64,000 nt of DNA from Lysobacterales bacterium (GCA_015655355.1 JAATFG010000017.1:19054-83053); one strand, 5' to 3'. Shown: positions 27,445-37,791, counted from the first letter of the stretch. Numbers and translations are program-made. The notes: generated by a model from the letters alone, not told the origin.

Positions 27445-28536
27445 TCAACCGTTCCTGTTCTGGAAATCGCGCATGAAACCGGCCAGTGCCTGCGCGGCCG
27501 GCACCGGCAAGGCGTTGTACAGCGATGCGCGGATGCCGCCGATGGCCTTGTGCCCCTTCAATGCGAGCAGGCCCGCCGCCTTCGATTCGACCACGAATTG
27601 AGCGGTCAATTCTTCGCTCGGCAGGAAGAACGGTATGTTCATGCGCGAGCGGAATTCCGGCAATACTTCGTTGCGGTAGAAACCGCCAGATTGCGCGATC
27701 GCGTCGTAAACCAGTTGCGATTTCCGCGCGCTGCGCCTGGCGAATTCGGCGACGCCGCCTTCATCCAGCATCCACTTCACGGTGAGGCCGAGCAGGTACC
27801 AGTTCCAGGTCGGCGGCGTGTTGAGCATCGAATCGCGCGCCGCGTGCGAGGCGTAATTGAAGATGTCCGCGCGCGGCAGACCGGCACGTTCGAGCAGGTC
27901 GCGGCGCACGATCACCACGGTGATGCCGACCGGGCCGAGGTTCTTCTGCGCACCGGCATAGATCAGCGCGTACTTGCCCACATCGATCGGTTCGCTGGCG
28001 ATGTTCGAGCTGAAATCGGCGAACAGCGGCACATCGCCGACGTCGGGCGTGTCGCGGAACTCGATGCCGTGGATGGTCTCGTTCGCGGTGATGTGCACGT
28101 AATCGGCATTCGGCGTGAGCTGCCACTCGCTGCGCGCGGGAACTCTAAGGAACTTGCCGTCCGCGGTTTCCGACGTGGCGGCGATGTTGACCTTCACCAC
28201 CGGCCTGGCCTGCTTGATCGCGGTCTTGCCCCAGTGGCCGCTGACGATGTAGTCGGCAGTGCCGCCGGGCGTGGCGAAATTCAGCGGCAGCAGCGCCTGC
28301 TGGGTGGTCGCGCCGCCGGCAAGGAACAGCACCGCGTAATCGTCGGGAACCGACAGCAGGGTGCGCAGGTTGGCCTCCACTTCGGCCGCCAGCTCGATGA
28401 ATTCCTTGCTGCGATGGCTGATCTCGACCACCGAGGCGCCGACGCCGTTCCATTCGAGCATTTCGGCCTGGGCCTGACGCAATACGGATTCCGGCAACGT
28501 CGCCGGGCCGGCACTGAAGTTGGGGAGACGGGTCAT
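27445..28536 (-). CDS. serC: Phosphoserine aminotransferase
   Basis: [46 protein letters not shown]. Confidence 0.97.
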   Translation of the reverse strand: MTRLPNFSAGPATLPESVLRQAQAEMLEWNGVGASVVEISHRSKEFIELAAEVEANLRTLLSVPDDYAVLFLAGGATTQQALLPLNFATPGGTADYIVSGHWGKTAIKQARPVVKVNIAATSETADGKFLRVPARSEWQLTPNADYVHITANETIHGIEFRDTPDVGDVPLFADFSSNIASEPIDVGKYALIYAGAQKNLGPVGITVVIVRRDLLERAGLPRADIFNYASHAARDSMLNTPPTWNWYLLGLTVKWMLDEGGVAEFARRSARKSQLVYDAIAQSGGFYRNEVLPEFRSRMNIPFFLPSEELTAQFVVESKAAGLLALKGHKAIGGIRASLYNALPVPAAQALAGFMRDFQNRNG

Positions 28537-28605
28537 GCGCACACCTGTTGGGCAGGCGCCGATTATGCCGCAGCGCAGCGCTTCGCTGTGGATCGGCGGC
28601 GTCGG

Positions 28606-29415
28606 TCAGTGCCCGCCGAACAGCAACAGCGCGCCCAGGGCCAGCCCGAGCAAGGCCGCCGCCAGCAACAGCCACGGCCAGCGCAGCGCTCGCGCCTTGC
28701 TGCGCGCGGCCTGCGCGGCGATCGCTGCGGCGGTGGCCGGCTGCGGCAACGAAGGCGCCGGTTCCTGCACGCCGGCCTGCGGCACTTCCAGCACGAAGCG
28801 CTGGGCGGCGAAAGCGATCTGGTCACCGGCCTGCAGCAGCGCATCGCGGCATTCGACGCCATTGACCAGGCAAGCGGACTTCGCATCGCGCAAGCGCAGC
28901 ACGACCTGATCGCCCATCCGCTGCAATTCGGCGTGACGCGCGGCGAGGCCATCGATGCGCACCTCGCAATCGTCGCCGCTGCCAATGTCCAGCGCCTCGC
29001 CCACCGGAAAACTGCGCCCGTGGTGGCCACCGCCAATGCCGCGCAGCACGACGCGCGCGTCGGTTTCGTCGCCGGCCCTGGTTTTCGCGCCCTTGGCCGA
29101 CAGCGCCCTGGCCACGTCGGCCTGCACCAGCAGCTCCGCGCCTTCGGCATGCAAGGTATCGCCGGCGCGCAGCATCGCCATGCGCCGCACCGGGCGGCCA
29201 TTGACGTGCACGCCGCGCGCCTCGTCGGCCAACAGCAGCCAGATGCCGCGGCGGTCCACGCACACCTGCGCCAAAGGCGCGCCGCGCACCGCACTGCCGA
29301 CCAGCAAACGGCCATCGTCGCCGCGCACCACGCGCAGCACGCCGGTCTGCAGCGGCCAATCCGTCTGCACGCCACGTGCCGGCGCGTTGTTGAAATGCAG
29401 TCTGAGGTTCTCCAC
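28606..29415 (-). CDS. FHA-domain protein with C-terminal TM segment (likely GTG start)
   Basis: FHA-like RSFPVGEALDIGSGDDCEVRIDGLAARHAEL; TM WPWLLLAAALLGLALGALLLFGG. Confidence 0.75.
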   Translation of the reverse strand: MENLRLHFNNAPARGVQTDWPLQTGVLRVVRGDDGRLLVGSAVRGAPLAQVCVDRRGIWLLLADEARGVHVNGRPVRRMAMLRAGDTLHAEGAELLVQADVARALSAKGAKTRAGDETDARVVLRGIGGGHHGRSFPVGEALDIGSGDDCEVRIDGLAARHAELQRMGDQVVLRLRDAKSACLVNGVECRDALLQAGDQIAFAAQRFVLEVPQAGVQEPAPSLPQPATAAAIAAQAARSKARALRWPWLLLAAALLGLALGALLLFGGH

Positions 29416-29485
29416 GGCGTGGGAGCCTAACAGGATAAACTTCGTACTCGAAGCCCTTCCCCGAATTTTTCTGCAAGGAACCCGC

Positions 29486-29761
29486 ATGGCCGGCATCGAC
29501 ATCCGCCACCCGCACACGCTCGGCCTGGAGCAGGCGCGCAACGCCCTCGACGAAGTCGCGCACAAGCTCGGCGAGCGCTACCAGTTCGATTGCAAGTGGA
29601 TTGGGGACACGCTGAACTTCAACCGCAGCGGCATCGACGGACAAATCCACCTGGCCACCGACCATATCCAGGTCAAGGCCAAGCTAGGCATGATGCTGTC
29701 GATGATGCAGGGCCCGATCGAAGCGGAAATCCGCCGCGTGCTGGCGGAAAAACTGGGCTGA
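29486..29761 (+). CDS. Polyhydroxyalkanoic acid system family protein
   Basis: MAGIDIRHPHTLGLEQARNALDEVAHKLGERYQFDCKWIGDTLNFNRSGIDGQIHL; 91 aa. Confidence 0.8.
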   Translation: MAGIDIRHPHTLGLEQARNALDEVAHKLGERYQFDCKWIGDTLNFNRSGIDGQIHLATDHIQVKAKLGMMLSMMQGPIEAEIRRVLAEKLG

Positions 29762-29920
29762 GGCCGCGCCATCGCAAATACCCGCGCATCGTTCGCAAGC
29801 CAACGCTGGCCAGCGCGAACTGGTTTGTCCAATCCGCCAGGCTCGGCCGGCGACGGAACGATTCGTTGCAAGCGTGCTTTTCTGTTGCAAAGCAGCAGCG
29901 AGAAGCGTAAAAAATGCATC

Positions 29921-29986
29921 AGCCCGCCAGTCCATCCGAAGCTGTTTGCTCCCCTCCCCTTACAACTTCGGACTGGCGGGCTTTTT
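29921..29986 (+). terminator. Extended bipartite stem-loop with T-run (terminator or small structured RNA)
   Basis: AGCCCGCCAGT/ACTGGCGGGCT plus inner CCGAAG/CTTCGG around a pyrimidine-rich loop, then TTTTT. Confidence 0.7.
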
Positions 29987-30030
29987 CATGCCCGCGATTC
30001 GGCCATCCGGCCTTCCGCGGTGCGGCCGGA

Positions 30031-30753
30031 TCAGAGCACGTAACCGCCATCGATGGTGAGGCTGGCCCCGGTCATGTAACCGGCCTCCTCGCCGGCCACC
30101 CATGACACCAGCGCGGCGATCTCGTCCGGACGTCCCACCCGGCCCAGCGGCACCAGCGCCTTGATCTGCTCGATGTGGCTGGCGGTCATGTCCGTTTCGG
30201 TCGGACCGGGCTGGATGTTGTTGACCGTGATCCGCCGCGGCGCCAAATCCAGCGCCAGCCCGGTGACCAGCGACGCCACCGCGGCCTTGCTCATCGCGTA
30301 CACGCTGCCGATCGGATTGCTGGCGCGCACGGCGGTATTGCTGCCGATGGTGATGACCCGGCCGCCATCGCGCATGTGCGCCACCGCGGCCTGGATGGCG
30401 AGGTAGACGCCACGCACGTTGACGTCCAGCACCGCGTCCAGGTCCTCGATCCGGAATTCGTGGAGCCGGCCCACGCGCAGCACGCCGGCGTTGACCACGA
30501 CCACATCGAGCTGGCCGAAACGGGCCACGGCCTGCTCCACTGCCGCGCCGATCGCCGCCGCATCGGCGCTGTCGGCCCGTATCGCGAACGCCTCGCCACC
30601 CTGCGCCACGATCGCATCGACCACGTCGCGTGCCCGGTCGGGCTGCGACACGTAGGTCAACGCAAGCCTGAACCCGTCCCGCGCAAGTCGCCGCGCCACC
30701 GCGGCACCGATCCCGCGCGAACCCCCGAACACCATCGCCACTTTTCGTTCCAT
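30031..30753 (-). CDS. SDR family oxidoreductase
   Basis: KVAMVFGGSRGIGAAVARRLARDG; VVNAGVLRVG; YAMSKAAV. Confidence 0.93.
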   Translation of the reverse strand: MERKVAMVFGGSRGIGAAVARRLARDGFRLALTYVSQPDRARDVVDAIVAQGGEAFAIRADSADAAAIGAAVEQAVARFGQLDVVVVNAGVLRVGRLHEFRIEDLDAVLDVNVRGVYLAIQAAVAHMRDGGRVITIGSNTAVRASNPIGSVYAMSKAAVASLVTGLALDLAPRRITVNNIQPGPTETDMTASHIEQIKALVPLGRVGRPDEIAALVSWVAGEEAGYMTGASLTIDGGYVL

Positions 30754-30773
30754 TTCCACTTCTTCACCTGTTT

Positions 30774-30788
30774 ATTGATCGATTGATC
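30774..30788. promoter_or_regulatory. Candidate TetR operator upstream of SDR gene
   Basis: ATTGATCGATTGATC; matches the element upstream of the adjacent TetR gene. Confidence 0.6.
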
Positions 30789-30844
30789 CAAAACAAACCA
30801 AACAAAACGCCGCATTGCGGCGCACCCACTGCAAAAAGTCCCGG

Positions 30845-31429
30845 CTAATCGGCGCGCAAGCGGTCTGTCGCGAAACGGGCGATGCGACGCAGTTCATCGC
30901 GGCCCGCACCGGCGCGGGCGGCCAGCTGGATCCCGGTCATGCTCATCTGCACGAAAGCGGCTGCCTCGCCCACGTCCAGCGACGCATCGATTTCACCCAT
31001 GGCCTGGCCCTCGCGCAGGCGTTCGCGCAGTTGCCTGCGCAGCGCTGCCGCATGTTTCTTGCGCATTTCGACCAGCTCCGGGTCGCCGACGCCGAACTCG
31101 CAAACCGAACCCACGCCCATGCATCCCAATGCGCGCTGACGATCGTCCCCCACGGCCAAGCCCGCCAGCAAATCGCCAATCCCCTGCAACGGCGAGACCG
31201 GCGCGCGCAAGCGCTGCAAATGCGCCGCCACCGATTGCTGCTGGTAGGCCGCCAACGCCTCCAGGTACAGCTGGCGCTTGTCGCCATAGGCGTTGTACAG
31301 GCTCTGGCGGCCGATGCCCATCGCCTGCAGCAGATCGTCGGTCGAGGTTGCGGCAAAACCTTTCGCCCAGAACACCTGCATGGCTTGCTGCAGCGCCTGC
31401 TCTCTGTCGAATTCGCGCGGTCGGGCCAT
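30845..31429 (-). CDS. TetR/AcrR family transcriptional regulator
   Basis: MARPREFDREQALQQAMQVFWAKGFAATSTDDLLQAMGIGRQSLYNAYGDK. Confidence 0.93.
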   Translation of the reverse strand: MARPREFDREQALQQAMQVFWAKGFAATSTDDLLQAMGIGRQSLYNAYGDKRQLYLEALAAYQQQSVAAHLQRLRAPVSPLQGIGDLLAGLAVGDDRQRALGCMGVGSVCEFGVGDPELVEMRKKHAAALRRQLRERLREGQAMGEIDASLDVGEAAAFVQMSMTGIQLAARAGAGRDELRRIARFATDRLRAD

Positions 31430-31447
31430 GCAGGCAGCATCGCATTA

Positions 31448-31465
31448 ATTGACCAATCGATCAAT
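31448..31465. promoter_or_regulatory. Candidate TetR auto-operator
   Basis: ATTGACCAATCGATCAAT (reverse complement ATTGATCGATTGGTCAAT) upstream of TetR start. Confidence 0.6.
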
Positions 31466-31493
31466 ATCAATCCAGTCACTCGCCGAAAACGGC

Positions 31494-31516
31494 AAAGCCC
31501 CGCATGGCGGGGCTTT
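31494..31516. terminator. Stem-loop, probable terminator downstream of the pirin gene
   Basis: AAAGCCCCGC-ATG-GCGGGGCTTT. Confidence 0.7.
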
Positions 31517-31575
31517 GTGTTGAAGCAGGAACGACATCAGGAGCTTCGCGCCTGCGCGGGCACGACGCGGCTTGC

Positions 31576-32298
31576 TCAGCGCTGCGGTTCCCAGCCCTCT
31601 TCCGGCAGATCGAACACCAGCACTTCGGCATCGGTACCGTTGCCGACTGTCACCAGCGGCTCGGCCTGCATCATCAACGCATCGCCGGCCGACAGACGAC
31701 GGCCATTGACGTCAAGCTGGCCACTCACCGCGTGCACATAGGCCAGACGCCCCTTGCCAACCAGCAGTTCGGCCTGCTCATCGCCGTCGAACAGGCCGGC
31801 GTACATGCGCGCGTCCTGGTGGATCGTCACCGAACCTTCGGCGCCATCCGGGCTGACCACGAGGCGCAGCTTGCCGCGCTTCTCCTCGTCGCCGTAGGTC
31901 TTCTGCTCGTAGGTCGGCTGCACGCCGAGCTTGTTCGGGATGATCCATATCTGCAGGAAATGGGTCTGGCCTTGCTTGTCGTAATTGAATTCCGAATGCT
32001 GCACGCCGGTGCCGGCGCTCATGCGCTGCACTTCGCCGGGCACGATGCTGGCCTTGTTGCCCATCGAATCCTGGTGGCCGAGCGAACCGTTGAGCACGTA
32101 GCTGACGATTTCCATGTCACGGTGGCCGTGCGTGCCGAAGCCCTGGCCGGCGGCGACCTTGTCCTCGTTGATCACGCGCAACGGGCCGAAGTGGATGTGC
32201 TCCGGGTCGTAGTAATTGGCGAAGGAAAAGCTGTGCCACGAATCCAGCCAGCCGTGGTTGGCATGGCCGCGCTCCTTGGCGGCGCGCAAGGTGATCAT
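31576..32298 (-). CDS. Pirin family protein
   Basis: MITLRAAKERGHANHGWLDSWHSFSFANYYDPEHIHFGPLRVINEDKV. Confidence 0.95.
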   Translation of the reverse strand: MITLRAAKERGHANHGWLDSWHSFSFANYYDPEHIHFGPLRVINEDKVAAGQGFGTHGHRDMEIVSYVLNGSLGHQDSMGNKASIVPGEVQRMSAGTGVQHSEFNYDKQGQTHFLQIWIIPNKLGVQPTYEQKTYGDEEKRGKLRLVVSPDGAEGSVTIHQDARMYAGLFDGDEQAELLVGKGRLAYVHAVSGQLDVNGRRLSAGDALMMQAEPLVTVGNGTDAEVLVFDLPEEGWEPQR

Positions 32299-32651
32299 CG
32301 GAACCTCCGTGGTAATGGTCGTGCTTCATCGAAGCGGGATGGCGTGCATCTTGCGCGCATCCCCCCACGGATTTAAGCGGCCCGCGCCCCACGGACTGTT
32401 CCATTTCTATTTGAATGAAGATTCATTTCAGTCATTCAACCCAAATCCGCAGCAAATCAACCAGCGGCGATCGTGTACACCGTACTGGCAGAAGCGGGTT
32501 TCCGCAGGAGTGTCTTCAGCCATGAGTGAGCACCCCTAGTGAACGAAGTAAGAGGATGACCACCGCGTTCTTGTTGGCAACGACGGAGGCTGGCCGACGC
32601 GGCCTTGCCGCTAGCCGACCGGCTACAGGCGCAACCGCTTCCGGAAACAAG

Positions 32652-32678
32652 AAAGGCTGCCCTTGCGGGGCAGCCTTG
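32652..32678. terminator. Stem-loop terminator candidate
   Basis: AAGGCTGCC-CTTGCGG-GGCAGCCTT. Confidence 0.6.
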
Positions 32679-32694
32679 TGCATGGATCGACCGA

Positions 32695-32769
32695 TGGTGG
32701 GCGATAGTGGTTTCGAACCACTGACCCCTGCCGTTTGAAGGAAGTGCTCTACAGCTGAGCTAATCGCCC
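32695..32769 (-). pseudogene. Degenerate tRNA-Val-like gene with CAA anticodon loop
   Basis: GGGCGATTAGCTCAGCTGTAGAGCACTTCCTTCAAACGGCAGGGGTCAGTGGTTCGAAACCACTATCGCCCACCA; acceptor and T-arm perfect, D-loop one nt short, one anticodon-stem mismatch. Confidence 0.55.
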
Positions 32770-32889
32770 ATGACGGGCATCGGTGAATCGGAGGCGCGCA
32801 TTGTACGGACCGGCATGGTGAAGGTCAACGCCCGCAGCCCGCGCCATCGTGCCGGCGACCGACGCGCAAAACGGCGGCGACCGGCGCAC

Positions 32890-34515
32890 TCACGCCGATT
32901 TCGACATGCGCAAGGCGGCGATGCGCGACGGCGGCGCGAAAGTGTCGGCGCGCGCCACGTTCCAGAAGGTCTGAAACACGATGTGCTCGGGCAATTCGCC
33001 ACCCAGCAGCGCGCCCGGCTGCAACTGCGGATACAGGCCGGCCAGCGAGCGGATCTGCGTCGCCGACACGCGGCGCAGGATGTGCTCAGGCCCCAGTTCG
33101 CGCGGATGGTTCAATCCCGCCGCGCCGAGCAGGTCGCGCAGCGCTTTGAGCGTGTTGTCGTGGAAGTGCCGCACGCGCTGCGCCTTGGTCGCCACGTCGA
33201 GGTGTTTCCAGCGGCTCGGGTCTTGCGTCGCGATGCCGGTCGGGCATTTGTCGTTGTGGCAGCTCTGCGACTGGATGCAACCGAGCGAGAACAGGAAGCC
33301 GCGCGCGATGTTGCACCAGTCGGCGCCCATCGCCAGCACGCGCGCAACGTCGAAGCCGCTGGTGATGCGTCCGGCCGCGCCGATGCGGATCTTGTCGCGC
33401 AGGTCCAGACCGACCAGCGTGTTGTGCACCAATTGCAATGCGGGAAGCATCGGCGTGCCGATGTGGTCGATGAATTCCGCCGGCGCCGCGCCGGTGCCGC
33501 CCTCGCCGCCGTCGACGACGATGAAGTCCGGCAATACGCCGCTCTCGTGCATGGCTTTGGCGATGCCGAACCACTCCCACGGATGGCCGATCGCAAGCTT
33601 GAAACCCACCGGCTTGCCGCCGGAAAGCTCGCGCAGGCGGGTGATGAAATCGAGCAGGCCCAGCGGCGTGGAGAATTCCGAATGCTTCGACGGCGACACG
33701 CAATCCTGCCCCGCCGGCACACCGCGCGTCACCGAAATTTCCGCGGTGACTTTGGCCGCCGGCAGCACGCCGCCGTGACCGGGCTTGGCACCTTGCGAGA
33801 GCTTGATCTCGATCATCTTCACCTGCGGCGATTGCGCCTGCATGGCGAATTTCTCCGGATCGAAATGCCCGTTCTCGTCGCGGCAACCGAAATACCCCGA
33901 CGCGACCTGCCAGGTCAGATCGCCGCCGTTCTCGCGGTGGTACGGCGAGATCGAGCCTTCGCCGGTGTCGTGGTAGAAATTGCCGAGCTTGGCACCGAGG
34001 TTGAGCGCGCGGACCGCGTTCGCCGACAGCGCGCCGAAGCTCATGCCGGAAATGTTGAGCACGCTGGCGTCGTACGGCTGCTTCGCGTTCTCGCCGATGA
34101 CGAGGCGGAAATCCGGATCCTTGATCTCGACCGGCGCCAGCGAGTGGTTGAGCCATTCGTAGCCGACGGCGTACATGTCCTGCTGGCTGCCGAACGGCAC
34201 CACGTCCATCGCATTCTTCGAGCGCTGGTACACCAGCGAACGCTGCTGGCGCGAGAACGGCACCTGGGTGGTGTCGCCTTCGATGAAGTACTGGCGCATC
34301 TCCGGGCCGACCGCTTCCAGGCCGTAGCGGAAATGCGCGAGGATCGGGTAATTGCGCCGCAGCGAGCTGGTTTTCTGCAGCATGTCGAGCGTGCCGAGCA
34401 ACGCAATCGCGGCGAAAACGGCGAAACCCCACCACCACGCCGGCCACGCCAGCGCAAGTGCGAAAGCGACGGCCACAAGAATGATGCTGGTCGCGAAAGC
34501 CAGATAGCGATACAT
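32890..34515 (-). CDS. FMN-binding glutamate synthase family protein
   Basis: N-terminal TM; SGMSFGALSANAVRALNLGAKLGNFYHDTGEGSISPYH; GGEGGTGAAPAEFIDHIGTP. Confidence 0.92.
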   Translation of the reverse strand: MYRYLAFATSIILVAVAFALALAWPAWWWGFAVFAAIALLGTLDMLQKTSSLRRNYPILAHFRYGLEAVGPEMRQYFIEGDTTQVPFSRQQRSLVYQRSKNAMDVVPFGSQQDMYAVGYEWLNHSLAPVEIKDPDFRLVIGENAKQPYDASVLNISGMSFGALSANAVRALNLGAKLGNFYHDTGEGSISPYHRENGGDLTWQVASGYFGCRDENGHFDPEKFAMQAQSPQVKMIEIKLSQGAKPGHGGVLPAAKVTAEISVTRGVPAGQDCVSPSKHSEFSTPLGLLDFITRLRELSGGKPVGFKLAIGHPWEWFGIAKAMHESGVLPDFIVVDGGEGGTGAAPAEFIDHIGTPMLPALQLVHNTLVGLDLRDKIRIGAAGRITSGFDVARVLAMGADWCNIARGFLFSLGCIQSQSCHNDKCPTGIATQDPSRWKHLDVATKAQRVRHFHDNTLKALRDLLGAAGLNHPRELGPEHILRRVSATQIRSLAGLYPQLQPGALLGGELPEHIVFQTFWNVARADTFAPPSRIAALRMSKSA

Positions 34516-34619
34516 GCGTTTCCTCGGAATCAATGCGCGTATTCGGTCCGCAGCAAGGATACGCGGTTTAGGATGGGCACTGCGCTTCAACACTACCTGG
34601 ACCCCACGTGCCCGCCCCG

Positions 34620-35372
34620 ATGATCGCCCTGTCGCTTTCCGCCCTGCTTGCCGTCGCCGAGAAGGCGCCGACGACTCCGCCGCCCGCGCCGCCGCTGGCA
34701 CCGGCCACGCTGTCGCTGGTGTGCCAGGTCAAGGACTGGGCACCGCCGGTGTTCGCGCCAGGCTCCGACGCCGCGCGCGCCAGCCTCAACGACGCCGACC
34801 GCAAGTTCGCCGACGATTTCGAGCAGAGCCTCAGCAACAAGAGCGCCGAACGCGACGACGGCAACCTCAGCGCGGCCGACTTCGACCGCTTCGCCGACCG
34901 CGCCCTGCGCGACGCGGTGAAGCAACGCGCCGACCTGCGCCCGGTCCTGTCCTCGATCGCGCTGCATTATTCGCACAACGTCGGCATCGACTACCTGCTC
35001 GAACGCGACAACGAACGGGCGCTGGCCCAGCACGATGCGTCCACCCAGGCCAAGCCCTATCTCAACCATTACGTGCAACTGCACCTGGCCAACAACGAAG
35101 TGACCTGGCAGGAAACCATGCAGCGCCTCGCCGACAAGGCCATGCTCAACGTGCCCGACCCGCGCACCGGACTGACCCCGACGCTGAGCTTCGACGAAGG
35201 CCGCCTCGTCTTCACCCTGCAGCCCAAGGCCGAGGACACGCTGTCGCAGAAGACCGTCGCCACCATCGACCGCTTTTCGGGCGAACTGCTGCTGGAAAAG
35301 AGCAACAGCGCCGGACGCCTGCTGTTCTCGCTCAGCGGCATCTGCAGCACGCAGGACGCAGCGAAGTTCTGA
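34620..35372 (+). CDS. Hypothetical protein
   Basis: Intact ORF MIALSLSALLAVAEKAPTTPPPAPPLAPATLSLVCQVKDW...; no family recognised. Confidence 0.7.
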   Translation: MIALSLSALLAVAEKAPTTPPPAPPLAPATLSLVCQVKDWAPPVFAPGSDAARASLNDADRKFADDFEQSLSNKSAERDDGNLSAADFDRFADRALRDAVKQRADLRPVLSSIALHYSHNVGIDYLLERDNERALAQHDASTQAKPYLNHYVQLHLANNEVTWQETMQRLADKAMLNVPDPRTGLTPTLSFDEGRLVFTLQPKAEDTLSQKTVATIDRFSGELLLEKSNSAGRLLFSLSGICSTQDAAKF

Positions 35373-35570
35373 GCTTCGCCACGCCCGTCGGCACGCCGTG
35401 CCGTGGCACGTTCCGTCCACCGGTAACGCCCGGAATCCAGCGCACGGACCTCCGCCGGAATTCCCGTCTTCGGCATGCTGCCTTATACGGAATATCGCAT
35501 GTATTGATTATCAAGCATAACTTCCTTGATATATTTCCGGTCCGCATAGTGCCCGCACCCCACTTTCAGG

Positions 35571-37778
35571 ATGCGATGCACGATGAGGCGCCGGCCCCCA
35601 ACTCCTTCAACGCAGGCATTGCGTTCCGGAATGCCGAGGAAACGGTTGGTTGCCGCCTGTGCGCTCGCCTGCACGGCCGCGCTGGCCAGCAATGCCCGCG
35701 CCGGCGACGTCCCGGCAACGGATGACCCCGGCAAGGACAGGGCCGTCGTGCTCGACACGGTCACCATCACCGCGGAGAAGCGCGAAACCGCGCTGCGCGA
35801 TACCCCGCTGGCCGTGTCCGCGATCAGCCCCGACGCCATCCAGCGCAAGGGCACCACCACCCTGCGCGAACTGACCGGCGACGTGCCCGGCCTGTCCGCG
35901 CCTGGCTCGATCACCAACATGCAATCGCTGTACATCCGCGGCATCGGCACCGCCGATCCGGGCTTCTACCCGGCCGTCGCGGTGTACGTGGACGACGTGT
36001 ACCTGCCGCGCCCGTTCGGCGTCGGCACCTTCATCCTGCCGGACCTGGAACGCATCGAAGTGCTGCGCGGCCCGCAAGGCACGCTGTACGGACAGAACAG
36101 CAGCGCCGGCGCGGTGCGCTTCATCTCCCGCGACCCGGACGACACCCCAGCCGCGGACGTGGCGCTGGGCGTCGGCAACGACGGCTACCGCGAAGGCAGC
36201 GTCTATCTGTCCACGCCAATCAAGCCGCAGGTGCTGTCGGTCGGTCTGGCCGTCGCCAGCGAACGCACCGACGGCTACACCTACAACGCGAACCTGGACA
36301 AGGAAGTCGATGCGGTCGACCTGCAGCAGGCGCGCCTGAAATTCAAGCTCACGCCGGCCGAAGGCACCTCGGCAACCTTGTCGCTGGACTACACCCGCGA
36401 CCGTTCCGACAACGCCTTGTACATCCCGGTCGGCTACCCCGGCGCGAACCCGCGCACCACCTTCGCCGACGTCGATACGCAACTGGGCCGCATCGACAAG
36501 GGCGTGACCCTGCACGTCGACCAGGACCTCGGCGAACACCTGAGCTTCAAGTCGATCAGCGGCTACCGCAAGTTCGACGACAACCCCTCGCCATGGGATC
36601 AGGACGGCACCCCGAACCCGGCCAACGAATGGGTGCAATACATCGACCAGAACCAGTTCTCGCAGGAATTCCAGCTCAACGGCGACTACGACCGCTTCGA
36701 TTTCACCACCGGCGCGGTGTATTTCCGCGAACAGCTGGCATTCGATCGCCTGACCGGCTTGAACGGCAATTTCTCGGAACTGCTCAGCCACCTGCACTCC
36801 GAAAGCGAAGCCATCTACGGGCAGGCGGAATGGAAGGCCACCGACGCGCTCGGCTTCGTCGCCGGCGGCCGCTTCAGCCGCGACCGGCAGGAATTCGCCA
36901 ACGATTCGTTCCGCGACACCCCCGACGGCACGCGTACCTCGCAGGTGTATTCGGTCGCCGGGCTGGAGCACGAGTGGAACGCGTTCACCCCGAAGATCGG
37001 CGTGAACTACCGCTGGCCCAATGGCGTGCTCAACTACTTCACCGTAACCCGCGGTGACAAGCTCGGCGGCTACAACCGCGCCGCATCGACCGCGCAGATC
37101 GCCGACTTGCCGGTCGGCCCGGAGAAAGTCACCGCATACGAGTTGGGCAGCAAGCAAACCCATCTCGACGGCCGCGCCGAAACCAGCGTCGCGCTGTTCT
37201 ACAACGATTTCCGCGACTACCAGGCGCAGGTGACCAACCCCACCGTCAACGGCGATTACATCACCGGCTCGGTGCTGGTGAACGCGGCCAAGGCGCGCAC
37301 CTACGGCGCCGAATTCGAGGGCACGATCCGCTTCAGCGAAGACTGGGACCTGAAAGGTTCCGCGGCCTGGCTGAAAACCAAGTTCACCGATTTCCAGAAC
37401 CCGACTGGCGCCCTCAACAGCGACTACACCGGCAACGAATTGCCCAATGCCCCGGAATGGACGCTCGGCCTGAGCAGCAACTACCGCCTGCCGCTGTCCC
37501 TTCCCGGCGAAACCTCCATCGACGCGTATGCGCGCTACATCGACGCGCAGTTCTCCGACATCGGCAACACCGAAAACACCCGCGTCGGCGCGCAAACCTA
37601 CGTCGGTGCCGGCATCGATTACCGCACCGCCGACAACCGCTGGGACATTTCGCTGAAGGCCAACAACCTGCTCAACAAGACCTACGCGGTCAACCTGAAA
37701 TACCAGGCCGGCGTCAGCAACCAGGCCGCCTACAGCCCGCCGCGCCAGATCGTGTTCGGCGTGCGCTACACCTACTGA
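35571..37778 (+). CDS. TonB-dependent receptor
   Basis: Plug RDTPLAVSAISPDAIQRKGTTTLRELTGDVPGLS; beta-barrel C-term ending VRYTY. Confidence 0.95.
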   Translation: MRCTMRRRPPTPSTQALRSGMPRKRLVAACALACTAALASNARAGDVPATDDPGKDRAVVLDTVTITAEKRETALRDTPLAVSAISPDAIQRKGTTTLRELTGDVPGLSAPGSITNMQSLYIRGIGTADPGFYPAVAVYVDDVYLPRPFGVGTFILPDLERIEVLRGPQGTLYGQNSSAGAVRFISRDPDDTPAADVALGVGNDGYREGSVYLSTPIKPQVLSVGLAVASERTDGYTYNANLDKEVDAVDLQQARLKFKLTPAEGTSATLSLDYTRDRSDNALYIPVGYPGANPRTTFADVDTQLGRIDKGVTLHVDQDLGEHLSFKSISGYRKFDDNPSPWDQDGTPNPANEWVQYIDQNQFSQEFQLNGDYDRFDFTTGAVYFREQLAFDRLTGLNGNFSELLSHLHSESEAIYGQAEWKATDALGFVAGGRFSRDRQEFANDSFRDTPDGTRTSQVYSVAGLEHEWNAFTPKIGVNYRWPNGVLNYFTVTRGDKLGGYNRAASTAQIADLPVGPEKVTAYELGSKQTHLDGRAETSVALFYNDFRDYQAQVTNPTVNGDYITGSVLVNAAKARTYGAEFEGTIRFSEDWDLKGSAAWLKTKFTDFQNPTGALNSDYTGNELPNAPEWTLGLSSNYRLPLSLPGETSIDAYARYIDAQFSDIGNTENTRVGAQTYVGAGIDYRTADNRWDISLKANNLLNKTYAVNLKYQAGVSNQAAYSPPRQIVFGVRYTY

Positions 37779-37791
37779 CGCGGAACCGACG

